Shown piece by piece: positions 47,801-59,126 of a stretch of 64,000 nt of DNA (within the stretch, counting starts at the first letter, position 1; each line of letters opens with the position of its first letter). The notes below the pieces were generated by a model, which worked only from the letters and a program-made list of their open reading frames with translations, was not told the DNA's origin and made no database searches. The stretch spans positions 37,649,249 to 37,713,248 of the forward strand of contig OZ038423.1 in NCBI GenBank assembly GCA_964036155.1, read 5' to 3'. The position numbers and the translations under genes were made by a program. Origin of the DNA: Diploscapter coronatus (taxonomy: Eukaryota > Nematoda > Chromadorea > Rhabditida > Rhabditidae).

Positions 47801-48595
47801 GGTGCAATTGTGAGTCCTTTAAAAATTGACTTTCGAAACGAATTCGAATATAAACTGTAGAGCAGCTCTGGAGCACAGAGCCCTAGCAACTCTAAATTGG
47901 AACGGCTCTATCGTTGGCTGTTTCGTGCTTTTCGGAATCTCCATGTTCATATTCTATTCTCTCGTCAGCATCGTTCTTCAGGTATCGTAATATTCTAAGT
48001 TTTTCTTAAATTTAATTTTAAAAATCTAGAAAACATCCGCCCTGATGTTCAACTTGTCAACTTTGACGGCGGACTTTTATTCCCTTCTTCTAGGCATTTT
48101 TCTATTCAAGGATACGGTAGGCTTTTTTACTTCTAAAAAATATATATATTTTTTAAAATTAAGTTCCACTACCTCTATTTCGTCTCGTTTGTGATCGTTC
48201 TCATCGGATCAATCGTATATTCGCTACGGGAGACCGAGGTATTTTGTTGTTGTTCATTTATTATTTTTTTTAATTATTTATTTTGCAGGTTCGAGATCCG
48301 GATGAACCCAGGAGGGTTTGCCCCTGTATTTTTTCTTGCTGTTGTTGCAGCGATTGTTTTTTCGATGGCCGGGAAAGCTCCGAAGGATCTCTTCAAGTAA
48401 ATTGATTTCCTAGAGGATATATGAAATCCCTGATCCTAGGTGACCCCAGTAGGCTCATCGACAGCCGCACGGCCTCTGTCAGTGTCTCCGGCCGCGAACG
48501 GGGACATCCCCCTGCCGAACATCAACTGCCCTGTGCACGGCCTCAGGGCTCAGTCCAGTCTTTCCGTCTCTGGCACTACAACCCAACGAATCTAG
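44834..48595 (+). CDS. SLC35F1/F2-type solute carrier
   Basis: These are EamA/drug-metabolite-transporter-fold membrane proteins with about ten transmembrane helices; their substrates are poorly known. A 16-base first exon (MRGIR) joins in phase across a 776-base intron to a polar cytosolic N terminus (DSFSYYESIYGGQPHGERQP). The transporter core follows: FRSIVLGQILSLCLCGTGVS, YLILAFFDVQANYLIVYAYQ, YTNLTSIQLLDCSTIPIVLL, ALGDVLCLAATILYAICNVT, EEFLVKQYNRMEYLGMIGLF, TLTADFYSLLLGIFLF and YFVSFVIVLIGSIVYSLRET. The C-terminal tail has a dense cysteine cluster (VCPCIFSCCCCSDCFF), a possible palmitoylation site, then a Ser/Pro-rich end. The stop is at 48593-48595, tail to tail with rpl-14. Confidence 0.88.
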
Positions 48596-48841
48596 CTATT
48601 TAAAAAATTCTAATTCTCCAACTTTTCTAGGAACTTATCGCAATTCTTCTACGTTAAATATTAAAGTTCTCGTCCCCAAGAACATATAATTTGTCGATGG
48701 ATCTCCTTCGCTTCCCATTTACGGGTGGACAATTCGATATTTGTGAAAATAAACAATTTTTATTGATTGGAGAACAACATTTATTGAATAACGAACAAAA
48801 ACAATGAAGAAAGGGGGATGTTGGCTTAGGGAGGAGCAGAT

Positions 48842-49931
48842 TTACTTGGCTTTGGCCTTGTTGGCGGCCTTGCGGAGCTTGTTGAACTCGGCTCTGACAA
48901 TCTTGTTCCTGGCTTGCTTAGCGCGCATCAGCTTGTACCTGTCGAAGTCGTTCAGCGTTCGGCGCTGAAAAATACATCATTTTTTAGAAAAAATAGCGTA
49001 ATTTGCATTTTTAAGATTTTTACAGTAATTTTTGCCAATCTGGAAACCGCACGACCTCAAGATATGTGAAATATAGTCTAGGAAAAGAAAGCCTACCATC
49101 ATATACTCTACCCTAACCATACACACTACTTCACATGTCATGAGGTCAGTGCCGTGCGGTTTTATTTTCTTCAAAAAATTACAGTAATCTTCATTTTTTT
49201 CAACTTTCTACAGTAATCCCCAATTTTTTCCCAAAAGTCAATCCGAACCTTAGCCTTGGCAGCGAGTTTCTTGGCCCAGGTGGTCTCAGCCCACTTCTCG
49301 TTGATTTTGTCAGCCTCCAGCGCCTTCTTCAGCGGGCCAGTGCGCTGTCCGACGCGAGCCTATAAAATTACGGTATTAATTCTGCATTTGCAGCATAATT
49401 CGGGTAAGTTGTTGTCAAGGGTTGATTTGATTTAATTCTGGGAAAGTCCGTACCTTGGTGACGAATTTGGTCAGCTGAATGTCCTTCATATTGCGGACGC
49501 TGCGCGGCACGCCTGATGTGGGGCCGTCGATCATCACCTGCAAACTTGGAAATTAAAAAATAAAAACTCGGAATTTTTTTTGAAGACAGTGCTTTTTGCT
49601 CCTTTTTCCTTGTCCGACGAAGCCTAATTGAGAAATTGCATCAAACATCAACATTTACAAATTTAATAACGCATTTTTTAAAAATATAATCAGATGCGAC
49701 TGTCGAGAGTATGTTTGAACTTTTTCTGTGAAATTTTTTTTCAAATAATGCATAGGTAGAAAGTTATTTCCAAGTTTGACAAAATTACTGGACAGGACAA
49801 AGCAGTGGAAGAAGTTAAAAATGTACCCGATTTCCATCGACGACATTGACGATGGTGGCGATTTTGCCGGCATATTTGCCTTTGGCGATGAACACGACGC
49901 GTCCGAGCTGTACGAATTGCGTGTACACCAT
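48842..49931 (-). CDS. rpl-14: Large ribosomal subunit protein L14
   Basis: Cytoplasmic 60S protein eL14. Exon 1 begins MVYTQFVQLGRVVFIAKGKY, followed by AGKIATIVNVVDGNR. The next exons give VMIDGPTSGVPRSVRNMKDI then QLTKFVTK, then LKKALEADKINEKWAETTWA then KKLAAKAK, then RRTLNDFDRYKLMRAKQARN, ending with a Lys/Ala tail and the stop at 48842-48844. A tttgtag acceptor lies 18 bases upstream of the ATG. One intron holds a family A element. No defect is seen. Confidence 0.94.
49031..49168. repeat. MITE-like inverted repeat, family A copy 3
   Basis: gccaatctggaaaccgcacg at the left pairs partly with the end cgtgcggtttta. The interior is in reverse orientation relative to copies 1 and 2 (catatactctaccctaacc). 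It is more diverged than the others and sits in the last rpl-14 intron. Confidence 0.7.
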
Positions 49932-50457
49932 CCTGACTCACTGATCACCCTACAAATTAATAAAAAATCCAAAAGATAATAATCGAAAACCAAGAAAATA
50001 AAACAATCCAGCGAAAATCAATAGTCAACGAAAGAAAGCCGTATTCCTCTCATCTCTCTCAACTCCCTTGTCACCCCTATATCACTCGCTTATCACCAGA
50101 AATCAAGAATTCGAAAAGATTTCAAAGAACCTCAAAAAATTCTCAAAGGGAAATTTAGGACTATCGTAGTCGCTCAATTAAAGGCGACGCAATTGCGCTT
50201 TGGTTGCGCGGCTAAACGCCGAGCGCGTATTTCTCGCTGCTGAATTCGTGCAAGGCAACTGTTGAAATTGGAGAGTTTTTGAGTTTCTATCGATCTTATC
50301 GAATTTCCGAGCGCAAGTTGTCAAATCCATTCATATCTCATCATATCCCCTACTTCCTTATTTATCCTCACATCCAAATCCCGTATTTCGCTCGTTTGTT
50401 TTTATCCGCTTTAAAATTCGTAATTTTTTTTTCGAATTTCTCCAGGATTTTTCAGGT
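49932..50457. promoter_or_regulatory. Divergent promoter region of rpl-14 and casc3
   Basis: This 526-base gap separates two outward-facing genes. It contains gcgcgtatttctcgctgctg near 50221 and ends in a pyrimidine-rich acceptor, ttttttcag, two bases before the casc3 ATG. The acceptor points to trans-splicing. Confidence 0.45.
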
Positions 50458-53400
50458 ATGTCGACCACTCCAGAAGACGTGCAGAAACCGAAAGACGATG
50501 ACGTGAAACAGGAAGATACAAACGGAAAGGAAGAAAGTGGAGGAAAGGAGGAAAACGAACCGGACAAAGAGAAATCGGCAGAGCAGACAGAGAAAAAGGA
50601 GGACGGACTGGAGATGAACAAAGAGCCGGGCAAGAACGACAAGAGCCCCGATGACGAGGACAAACCAAATGCTGAGGAGGTGGGAAGACCTTTCTTCTTA
50701 GACATTATCTTTTTTATTTTTTGGTGAAAGTTCTCCGTGAAACTTTTTTTAAAGGAAATCCGAGAGATAATAAAATGAATATTTTCGGGCCACCGAAGCT
50801 TGATTTTCTTTATTCTCTGTGAAAAAAACATTGAATTTTCAGTTCGCGACACCACCCTCTGAAAAAGTAGAGGATGAGGCCGAGTCTGATGAAAAGGAGG
50901 AGGGAAACGACGACAATGGGCAGCAACGGGCTGAGGAGAACGGGGCTGAGCCTGCTCAGGGTGGACAGGTAGAATGTTAAAAATAAAACTAAAAAAACGA
51001 AATTTTTCCAGGAAGAAGAACTGGACGAAGATGAGCAAGTGAACAATCCGGCCTACATTCCCAAACGCGGTCCCTTCTACATGCACGACTCCAGAGCCGA
51101 GGCCGAAGAACCCCTAGAGGAGAAACGAGTCTCCAGGGCTGATCGCGGACTATGGAAGCATGACAGGTTTTATATTTATTTGTTCTAGAAACTAAGGCAT
51201 TTCTGTGAAAATTAAACAAAAAAAAATTAAGATTTGACGAGCGCTCTCAACGCCCAAAGACGAAAAACCAACTCGTAACGAGGTACGGTTTCAACATTCG
51301 CGATGGAGAGACGAAGGAGGAGGCTGAGGAGCGAGAAAATCAGGAGCGGGAGGAAATGGACAACAGGAGGCAGAAACACGACACAAAACCGACTAGACAA
51401 GGTTGGAAAAACATTTTAAATTCGAAAAATTCACAAGTATTTTCCAGTAAACATCCGCCGTGCGATTCCTCGTCGCCAGACCTCTGATTTCGAAGGTCAA
51501 CAAGAACATCAGAAATCGACGGCAACTCGACAGAGCAAGCAAGGCAGACGGAGCAACGACGATGAATCGGCTCTGGACACGTACGACGCGAATGAAGCGG
51601 TCGAGGCCAACAACGATGCTGATGAATGGGCCCAGGATGCGAACAGCGACGGCGAGCATCACAGGTACTGGATTTAGAGAATTAATCCACTTTTTTATTC
51701 ACAAAAATTTACTATTTCGCATCAAAGTAGGGAATTTTCGCAAAAAAAGGAATATTGAATCTCCTGCTTAAAAATAAAATTCGATCTGAATTTAAATGTT
51801 TAGAGCTATTGAAATTTCTCAATTTTGTTAAAGCTAACTCGGGGTTAAAGAAAGTGGTTAAATCTAAAAGAAACCTGAATTTCCAGAAACGAAAGACCGC
51901 TTAGGGGCGGAAGAGGAGCGAGAGGTCGAGGTGGAATGGGATCCGGATCGGGCCTGGGAATGACGAGAGGCGGTGGCAGGGCAATGGGCAGGATCGGCAG
52001 AGGGGCCCCCGCCAGAGGCAGGGCTGCGATCAGGGGATCCCGAGGATTGACCAACAATTTCAGGTTTTTATTTTGCATTTTTTGAGGACAAAATTGTTTA
52101 AGATAATAAAATAAAGTTTTGAAATAAAATATATTTGGAGTAAAAATAGAAAAAAGTTTGAAATAAATAAAGAAAATAAAACAATTGTCAGAAACCGCTC
52201 CTCGAACCGTTGGAGTGATGACGACGACGACCGTCAGCCGCAGCAGGGCTACAGTAGAAATCGACGTCCGCCTGGCAGAGAAGACAGAGACAGGGATGAT
52301 GCCCCGAGGGACGACTACGATTACGACAACCACAGGAAGGGCGTCATGAGGGGCGCGTACAGAAATGATACTGGTGAGAAAGAGTAATAAATAGAAAGTT
52401 GAGAAAAATGTTGTGGAAGGCCAGTTCATACAAAAGAAAAGTTGAGGGTGGCCTCTACAATTTTGATGCAAATCATCTCCGAATCGAAAAAACAGAAAAG
52501 AAACGTAAAAAATAATTCAGGAAACTCGGCTCTCTCCTACACCCGCGGCCGTGCTTCCTCATCCGGCCGAGGCTACAGAGGAATTTCCCGTGGCTACAAC
52601 ACTTCCCCACGATATAGAGGCGATTCCAGGGAGAACAGACGCGACTACGACGATGAACCCAGGCAAAGAAATTCGAATTCCGGAGGGTACCTATTTTTCA
52701 AGAATAGTCCATCAAGAAATACCACCAGCATTTGGTAAAATCATCAACTTTTTCTCGAAAACTCGATAAATTGAAGGAAAAATACTGATGACTCTTGGTG
52801 AACTCATAAAAGAGTCGGAAGATTTGAAAATTCTAATTGTCCAGGTACGTGACACGAGGCGCACACAGGGGAGGCGGCTCCAATTTCTCTGCCAACAACC
52901 ACGGAGGCTACACGCCGCAACAAAGCAGCCAAAGACCTCCTCAGTACGCCGTTCAAAAGTCTCCCAGAAGGTGGGCAACCTTTAAATTAATTTTCAATGC
53001 TAAAAATGATTTCAGATACCAAGACGCCTCGTCCCCTCAGCATCAAAATTCAGCAATGCATCACGCCGCGCCACAATACACCAATCCGCCCCCATCCTTG
53101 CCAGTGCATAGAGGACCTCCACCAAGGTAGGAAATTTGCACACTTGGGAACAAATTTAGAGAATGCAAGGGTTGGGAACAGTTTAGGGCGCATCCATACT
53201 TTTTGACATCGTGTCAATGTCAAACGATTTTACGTGTAAATTCCTGGCATCGATGCCAAAAGCGTGTCAAAAATTAACACATAAAATCGCTCGACATTAA
53301 CACGATATCAAAAATATGAACGTACCTTTACCAAAATTTCAGGAACGATCATAATTACCCGCCACCACAGCAGTCTCATCAATCTTCTGGAGGAGGGCCC

Positions 53401-53728
53401 TCTTCAAACCGACCTCGACAGCCCACGGACGTCGTCTATTTCGACCCCGCTGCTCAGGTTAGAGAACCGAAAAAGGAGATCAAAAACTAGTTGATCCAGG
53501 GCTGTAAATGTTTAGACACGCGCAACAAGATCGTGTGTATTTTCGAAAGAGCATGCTCTTTTCTCTCTCGAAAAGAATATCTCATTACGCGTATATACCA
53601 GCGTATCTAAACACTTATAACCCTGGTTTGACGTTTTTCTGAAAAAAATAAACTGAAAAATTTAGCAAAGCCGTCAACCCCCACCCCCTAGAGAGCGGAA
53701 AGTCATTCCTATCCGACCTCCCAACTAA
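50458..53728 (+). CDS. CASC3/Barentsz-like exon junction complex protein
   Basis: CASC3 (Barentsz/MLN51) clamps eIF4A3 on RNA in the exon junction complex and affects mRNA localisation and decay. The N terminus is an acidic Lys/Glu-rich low-complexity stretch (MSTTPEDVQKPKDDDVKQED). The SELOR core is recognisable as NPAYIPKRGPFYMHDSR, then ADRGLWKHDRFDERSQRPK and LVTRYGFNIR, split by an intron at HDR. After a coiled Glu/Arg-rich segment come RGG-type repeats (PLRGGRGARGRGGMGSGSG), an Arg/Asp segment, Gln/Pro-rich parts and a conserved-looking end ERKVIPIRPPN with the stop at 53726-53728. About ten short introns; two hold MITE-like elements. The core motif makes the family fairly secure; the RGG part is longer than I would expect. 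Confidence 0.82.
53187..53333. repeat. MITE-like inverted repeat in casc3
   Basis: tttttgacatcgtgtcaatg at the left pairs with cattaacacgatatcaaaaa at the right, and aacgattttacgtg pairs with cacataaaatcgct inside. It is intronic. Confidence 0.7.
53497..53626. repeat. MITE-like inverted repeat, family D copy 2
   Basis: ccagggctgtaaatgtttag pairs with ctaaacacttataaccctgg. The interior agagcatgctcttttctctc matches copy 1 at 5605. It is in the last casc3 intron. Confidence 0.78.
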
Positions 53729-54763
53729 TATTTCCGGGAGCAATATTCTAATTCCTAAGATATTCCCTCTGCCGTATTCCCAAAAACGACTCGACTTTGT
53801 ACTATGCAAACAAACTATTCCGACCCAATTGTGAATTATTTGTCTTCGTCCCTAAATTATCTAAGTGAAAATTCCTAATTTAAATTTGTTGCTCATTATT
53901 TATTAACCCATCAATTAATCATAAAAATGCAGTATCCATAAAAGTTTCACCAAAATAATCTATTAATCCAACCCCCTTTAATTCTAGTGGTTTTTACGAG
54001 TTTGAAATTTCTCTGAGAAAATATTTTCTAAGAAAAAATAAGCATTTTGATGCTCCGTTTTGGCGTGTGAAAATTCAATGTTTTTTGTTGTCTTATTCGA
54101 GGTTTCTGAAACTCATTATAATTTTCTGACTCCTTGTAATTTATGTTATGTTAATTATTTTCATTATTTTATTCAGATCGAGCAAAATAAAACTAGAAAA
54201 AAACAATTCCAACTGATACAATTTATTTACTTAACTCAGAGCTGATAAATACACGAATTAGAATAATTATTACCATTCTCCGCCAAATTGGACCCGAAAA
54301 TATTGCGTTTCTTTTTCAAATTAGGTCAATTTGTCGGGGAAATGATAAGAAGTAGACTATATCCTTAGGAATAGACTAAGAGATTTATCGAATGTAACTC
54401 AGGATGAGCATACTTATCATACTTGCCCCCTTCCAACTCAAAATATGCAGACCTCTCACGCAAAGTATACCCATCGTTGTCAAGTAAATCCAATTAAATA
54501 TCATAAAAGAATAGGAACGCGAAATGATCAAATTTGTGAACTTTGAGAAATGCACAATTTCGTCATTTCGCAGATAGTTATAGGGAATTTTTTTATATGT
54601 TGAAATGCCGCAGCCCACGTCCAAAATCTATAAACAGAACGAACAAAAAGCTAATCGATAGAATCTCACCACTAGTCAATTAAAAAATATCAAATTTTAC
54701 AAACAATCACTTTCTTCTGATCTGGAAATCTGAGAGAAAATTGGAGAGATTTGAGGAGGAGGT
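53729..54763. other. Gap between casc3 and hsf-1 3' ends
   Basis: The two genes converge here. The minus strand carries an open frame at about 54365-54500 that reads protein-like (NDGYTLRERSAYFELEGGKY, ending HSINLLVYS), and upstream of it a ctgtttatag acceptor near 54630. I could not join these into a gene because a TAA blocks the frame, so this stays unresolved. Confidence 0.35.
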
Positions 54764-57700
54764 CTAGCGACGGCCCGACTGACGGCGATAAGTAGAGGCG
54801 GGCTGAGGGCTTTGCTGAGGAGGCAGAGTCTGAAAAGTGATCCAATTCTTGGGAGGTCATCTTTCGAGAAAAAAAGGAATCTTTTTCTTTTGGTTTAAAA
54901 GTTGAACCTTTTAGGAAAAAAATCAAAAATCTATTCCTCCCCTTTTCATTTCAGAATTTGTTTGATCTACCTGGCTCGGCATATTCTGCCTGCCCTGCGA
55001 CTGCTGATTGATTTGATTGGGAATGAGCGGTCCGCTCGAGTTGGTGTGCGTGGGCGGGGAGTAGGCCATGTGCTGTCCCAGAGGGTCTGAAAATTTGAAT
55101 CCCATTTTTTGGTCATCTTCCAACTTTTTCCCTACCCGGAGTGGTCATCAAAAATTGCTCGTCGTCGAACAGCGGCTCGAGTCCTTCCAGATCCAACTGA
55201 ATTAGCATAATTAGCCCCACTTAATTGCCTCCCGCTATCCGCGTTAATTACCCTCTGCGCTCCTCCCATGTTGTAGCTCTGTCCTCCAGTCCCAATGTTT
55301 TCCACACTCGCTGCGCCACTCGACGTCGCTCCGGGGGAGACGGCCTATGATTATTTTGAGATAATTTCCCCCAATTAAATGGCTAATTACCTGAACCAGA
55401 GGAGAACTGGCTTGATCGATGACGTAATCGTGTGCCCCATCGGTGTGCTGTTGTCCACCAACCATTTGCTGCTGGATTTGTGCTTGATTAGGCCCACCTT
55501 CCAAAGCGAGCTGCTGCCCGTAGACCTGTCGCGGGTCGCTGTTGGTGAGCTCCTGTAACATCTCGACTTGCTGAATGACCAGTCAATATTAACAATGCGA
55601 AAGAGGAAGCGGAGGGATAAATGCTTAATCGGAGATTAGATCTAGGAGAGTGATTTAGAGAATCTGGATCCACAGATAAACCTGGTTAGTCCGAATATCA
55701 CCAATCACTTCACTACAGTATAGGTTTCAATCTGGATAAAAGGGGGATTTCATATTCCTTTTTGAGGCAGTTTGTAAATGGTGTAATGATGGAATGGCGT
55801 AACGTGAAATGACGAAACGTTTTTAGTATTTAACGAAACGCAAAAATGACTAAATGCTTCTTTTTCTGCACAAATCCCGTCAATTTTTGTTGCGTTCAGT
55901 CATTTTTACATTTTGTCAAAAACTAAAAGCGTTTCATCATTTCGCATTACGCCATTCCGTCATTTACAGGTTGTCCCTTTTTGATAACTAAAATATTGGA
56001 TTTGATATATCCCCCTCTATCCATCGTCTGACTCACATCATTGAAGTCGAAGTTCCAGTCAGTGTTGGTGAGCAAATCTCTGCAGCTGTCGATGCCCAGA
56101 TCGACCCCGTTGAAGTAGTCCTGCAAAGTGGTGGGCATCATTTCGAGTGTATCGATTGTTTGGGGAATTTGGGCTGATTCGGCCGCGTCCTGAGGCATCA
56201 GAATCGAGGCGAATTGCTCGTGTCGCTGCTGCAGGGGAGCGACTGCCGCCGTAGGATGGCGGCTAGTCCCCAGGTTACCTTCGAACGGGTTTCTCGCGCT
56301 CATCTGAATCGGCCCCGCGCAATAACTACTCGTCTCTCAAATCCCTTATCTCTCACGCAATTTCGAAAGAGCATAAACAATGTGCATCAAAAACGTGTCG
56401 CGCCTTTGCAACTCCCACAATCGTCTGGCCACGCCTCCTTTTTCTCGAAAAACTTCATTGTGAATGCTCCACAATAGTTCAAAAGACTGCATTTTTGAAC
56501 CAACCTGCAACTCCTGAGAGATCTGTCTGTCCAGCGAGGGCGACATAGCGATGGTCGGGGAGAACGCCTGCGGGAATTCCTGGGGCGAGAGTTGAGCCGA
56601 GCTGCTCGCCACGTTCATCTGCATTTTCAAAATCGATTACCGCAATTCTTTTATATTCGAATTAACCTGTTGACGATTAGTGGAGGTAGTTTGAGGCGCC
56701 ATGTACTGTTCCAGCTCGGTCGATCCATTTCCAGACTGGATTCCATTGTCCTAAATTTCAAATATTCTAACTTCTCAAAATATTTTCCTCCTCACATTCA
56801 AAATGCCCTGCCTGACCCCGCTCATCTGTCCGTACGGCGATTGCATCGGCTGTTGCTGCTGTACTTGAGGCTGAGGCACGGCCCCGTCTCTCTGCAGATT
56901 GCTCGTGTACCGTACGCCCCCACTGTTAGAATTCGCAGAGCTCTGACGCGACGCGTATCGCGTTGCGTACTGTCTCTGATTTCCCATCTGATTCTGGGGC
57001 ATGACTGGGGACGGCTGCGTAACGATAGTAGGGGAGTTGATGTGGACTTCCTGCTGTAAAATATTGGATTTTTGAAAACGCAGGAATTTTTTGAATGCCT
57101 GTTCCTGTAGATTATTCTGGTAGTTGGAAGGGGAGTAGGCCTCGTTCTGCTGTTCTTCGACCAGAGGAGAGGGATCGACTTCGTCAGTCACATCGGCAAT
57201 AATTGGTCCTGCTCTGCGGAAGTCCGCGTTGTTGATCAGCTCCCTTTCCAAACGGTCCAATAGCTAAAATTGTAAAAAATTTCGATTTTCCTCAAAACTC
57301 AACCTGCAGAAAGTATAACATATTGAGAGGAAAAAAATATCCTTTTTCTCTCGATATATTATACTATTTTTTCTGCAGGTTGCGTTTTGAGAAGTCGGGA
57401 CAAATAGAGAACCTCCGAAAGATTGTTGGGATTAGTGGCAGCGCCAGCGCCTGGCCCAGACGACCTCGGCTTCTTTGTGGGCGGTTCGTCGATCGCCAAC
57501 ACGCCTTTCTTCACCATTCTGTTCGTCGTCAAACGCGGCTGCACCATCACGATCAGGAATTGCACCAACTGCAATCCAATTTGTTCAGATAGGAATGGAA
57601 TTGCACAAATGTGAACATTTACTTTCAGCCGTTTTAATTTGAGATCTAAGAAATTTTAAAGATTTAGAGAATCAAGGGGATTAGGGAATTCAGGATTGAT

Positions 57701-59126
57701 AGAGGGCGTGGGGTATATCAACTGGGTCACCTTTTTGACGATGGCTTGCTGTCTGTTGTGCTGCTGCTTCATCGTCGACACCTCGTTGTGCAGATTCTTG
57801 TTCTCACTGCAAACATTAGAATAAGTGAGTCGATTCTTTATCATTAGAATTGTATCATAGACGCAGAGATTATCTTTTCAGAACTTGAATAGGAGTTTCT
57901 ATCTTTAAGCATTGAGATCTGGAAGAGATGCAGGGTGGACTTACTTGATGAGCTGATGCATGCGGTTGTCCATGTTCTTCTGCTTATCGCGTAGGCTCCG
58001 AATCTCGTTCACCACTAGCTCCAAATTCGCCTTAAAATGTGAAATGTTCATTTTCAAGCCCCCACCGTTCTTTTTAAGGTCGAATAAGAAGCAAACCTGA
58101 GTCTGCGTAGACATGTTGGGTTCCACGCTTCTCGTCGATTGCTGCAATTTAAAATTTACTTAAATTGTTTTATTTTTGAAACCCAACCTTTCTCTTTATG
58201 TTCACGAGCAGGTCCGGGTGGTCGCGCACGAAATACGGATGACTGAATTCGAGATGGTCCTGCAAAGATTCAACTATTTACATTGTTTGATCAGTGATCA
58301 AAAAAACCTGATCCGACTCGGTTCTGGTCAGTCCGCCTTGGTTGAGCGGCGTCATTTTGCGAAAGCCGTCTGGAAACAATTTAATTTTCAGAATCGGTGA
58401 TTTTTCAAAAGAAAAAATTGAAAACGTACACATGTTGAGCTGTCTGATGAGCGAGTTGATGTTGTTGTGCTTGAAGTAGTGTGGCAGCACGTTTCGACAG
58501 AACGAGTACGGGTCGGTGATGTGAAATGACGTACCAGACTAAATGTCATTCAGCTGATGTCAATTTGAAAAATGTCGGAATTCACGATGACGTCACAAAT
58601 TATCTACCTCGTCCCATTTGATGATCTGCTGCAGGGAGGGGTCCTCGACGATGTTCCAGAGCTTGATCAGGAACAGGGGCATTTTCTCTTCGTCACGCGG
58701 CAACGGCAGCTGGTTCCCACCCGCATTCTGGTCACTCTAAAATTTTCCGAATCACCTCTCGAAAATTTTGACGTCGGCTTCAAACTAGATTTGATCATCC
58801 TGCTTCAAGCCTCATTTCCTACTATAAATTCCTGAATATCCCACACAACTCTAGGAAAAATCCCTAAAAAATTCATAAATCCATAATCTAATCGATAATC
58901 CACCCTCCTACGTGCATTTTTGCATTGCATCATGTTTCAAAACAGGTTTCCTCGGTCCAACTTTCAACATCCACAATTCGGGATTTTTCGACTTCTCCGA
59001 CCCCCACCACTTTCGGGATGACTTTGGAGGAGAGTAGATGAAATTGCCGTACCTTTTGTCCCTGAGAGCTGCTATTTGCCCCGATTTCCGTCTTGGGAAC
59101 GCGCCCCCCTTGTCCGTTGAACGACA
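54764..59126 (-). CDS. hsf-1: Heat shock transcription factor HSF1
   Basis: This is the master regulator of heat-shock genes, binding nTTCnnGAAn arrays as a trimer. The start at 59126 gives MSFNGQGGRVPKTEIGANSS and lies about 75 bases after an actttcag acceptor. The DNA-binding domain spans exons with PLFLIKLWNIVEDPSLQQII, KWDESGTSFHITDPYSFCRN, VLPHYFKHNNINSLIRQLNM, FRKMTPLNQGGL and HLEFSHPYFVRDHPDLLVNI. The recognition-helix part SLIRQLNM is intact. A heptad-repeat trimerisation region follows (ANLELVVNEIRSLRDKQKNM, ENKNLHNEVSTMKQQHNRQQ). A basic stretch (PPTKKPRS) may be a nuclear signal. The long Gln/Pro-rich C-terminal part ends TLPPQQSPQPASTYRRQSGR, with the stop at 54764-54766. One splice donor lies inside a long palindrome. 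Confidence 0.92.
55771..55970. repeat. MITE-like inverted repeat in hsf-1
   Basis: tttgtaaatggtgtaatgat and further ggaatggcgtaacgtgaaat at the left pair with atttcgcattacgccattcc and gtcatttacagg at the right, giving arms of about 55 bases. It is a long intronic foldback. Confidence 0.82.
57291..57391. repeat. Palindrome across an hsf-1 splice donor
   Basis: ctcaaaactcaacctgcaga at 57291 is mirrored by tctgcaggttgcgttttgag ending at 57391, and the pairing continues inward through the AT-rich core with a small indel. Arms are about 40 bases and the loop about 10. On the minus strand the outer part of one arm is exon (LLKTQPAEKI) and the other is intron, with the donor gt (57363-57364) in the stem. 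Confidence 0.85.

Noticed and set aside
50358..51086. 242-codon minus-strand open frame opposite casc3
   Set aside because: It is antisense to well-supported casc3 exons and introns; its Ser/Phe-rich product mirrors Glu/Lys codons.
51845..52471. 208-codon minus-strand open frame
   Set aside because: Antisense shadow of the RGG-coding exons of casc3.
54365..54640. Minus-strand DVGCG motif resembling a SAM-methyltransferase site, and a protein-like frame (NDGYTLRERSAYFELEGG)
   Set aside because: The two lie in different frames, a TAA blocks the second, and no splice pair joins them. Kept only as a note in the gap entry.
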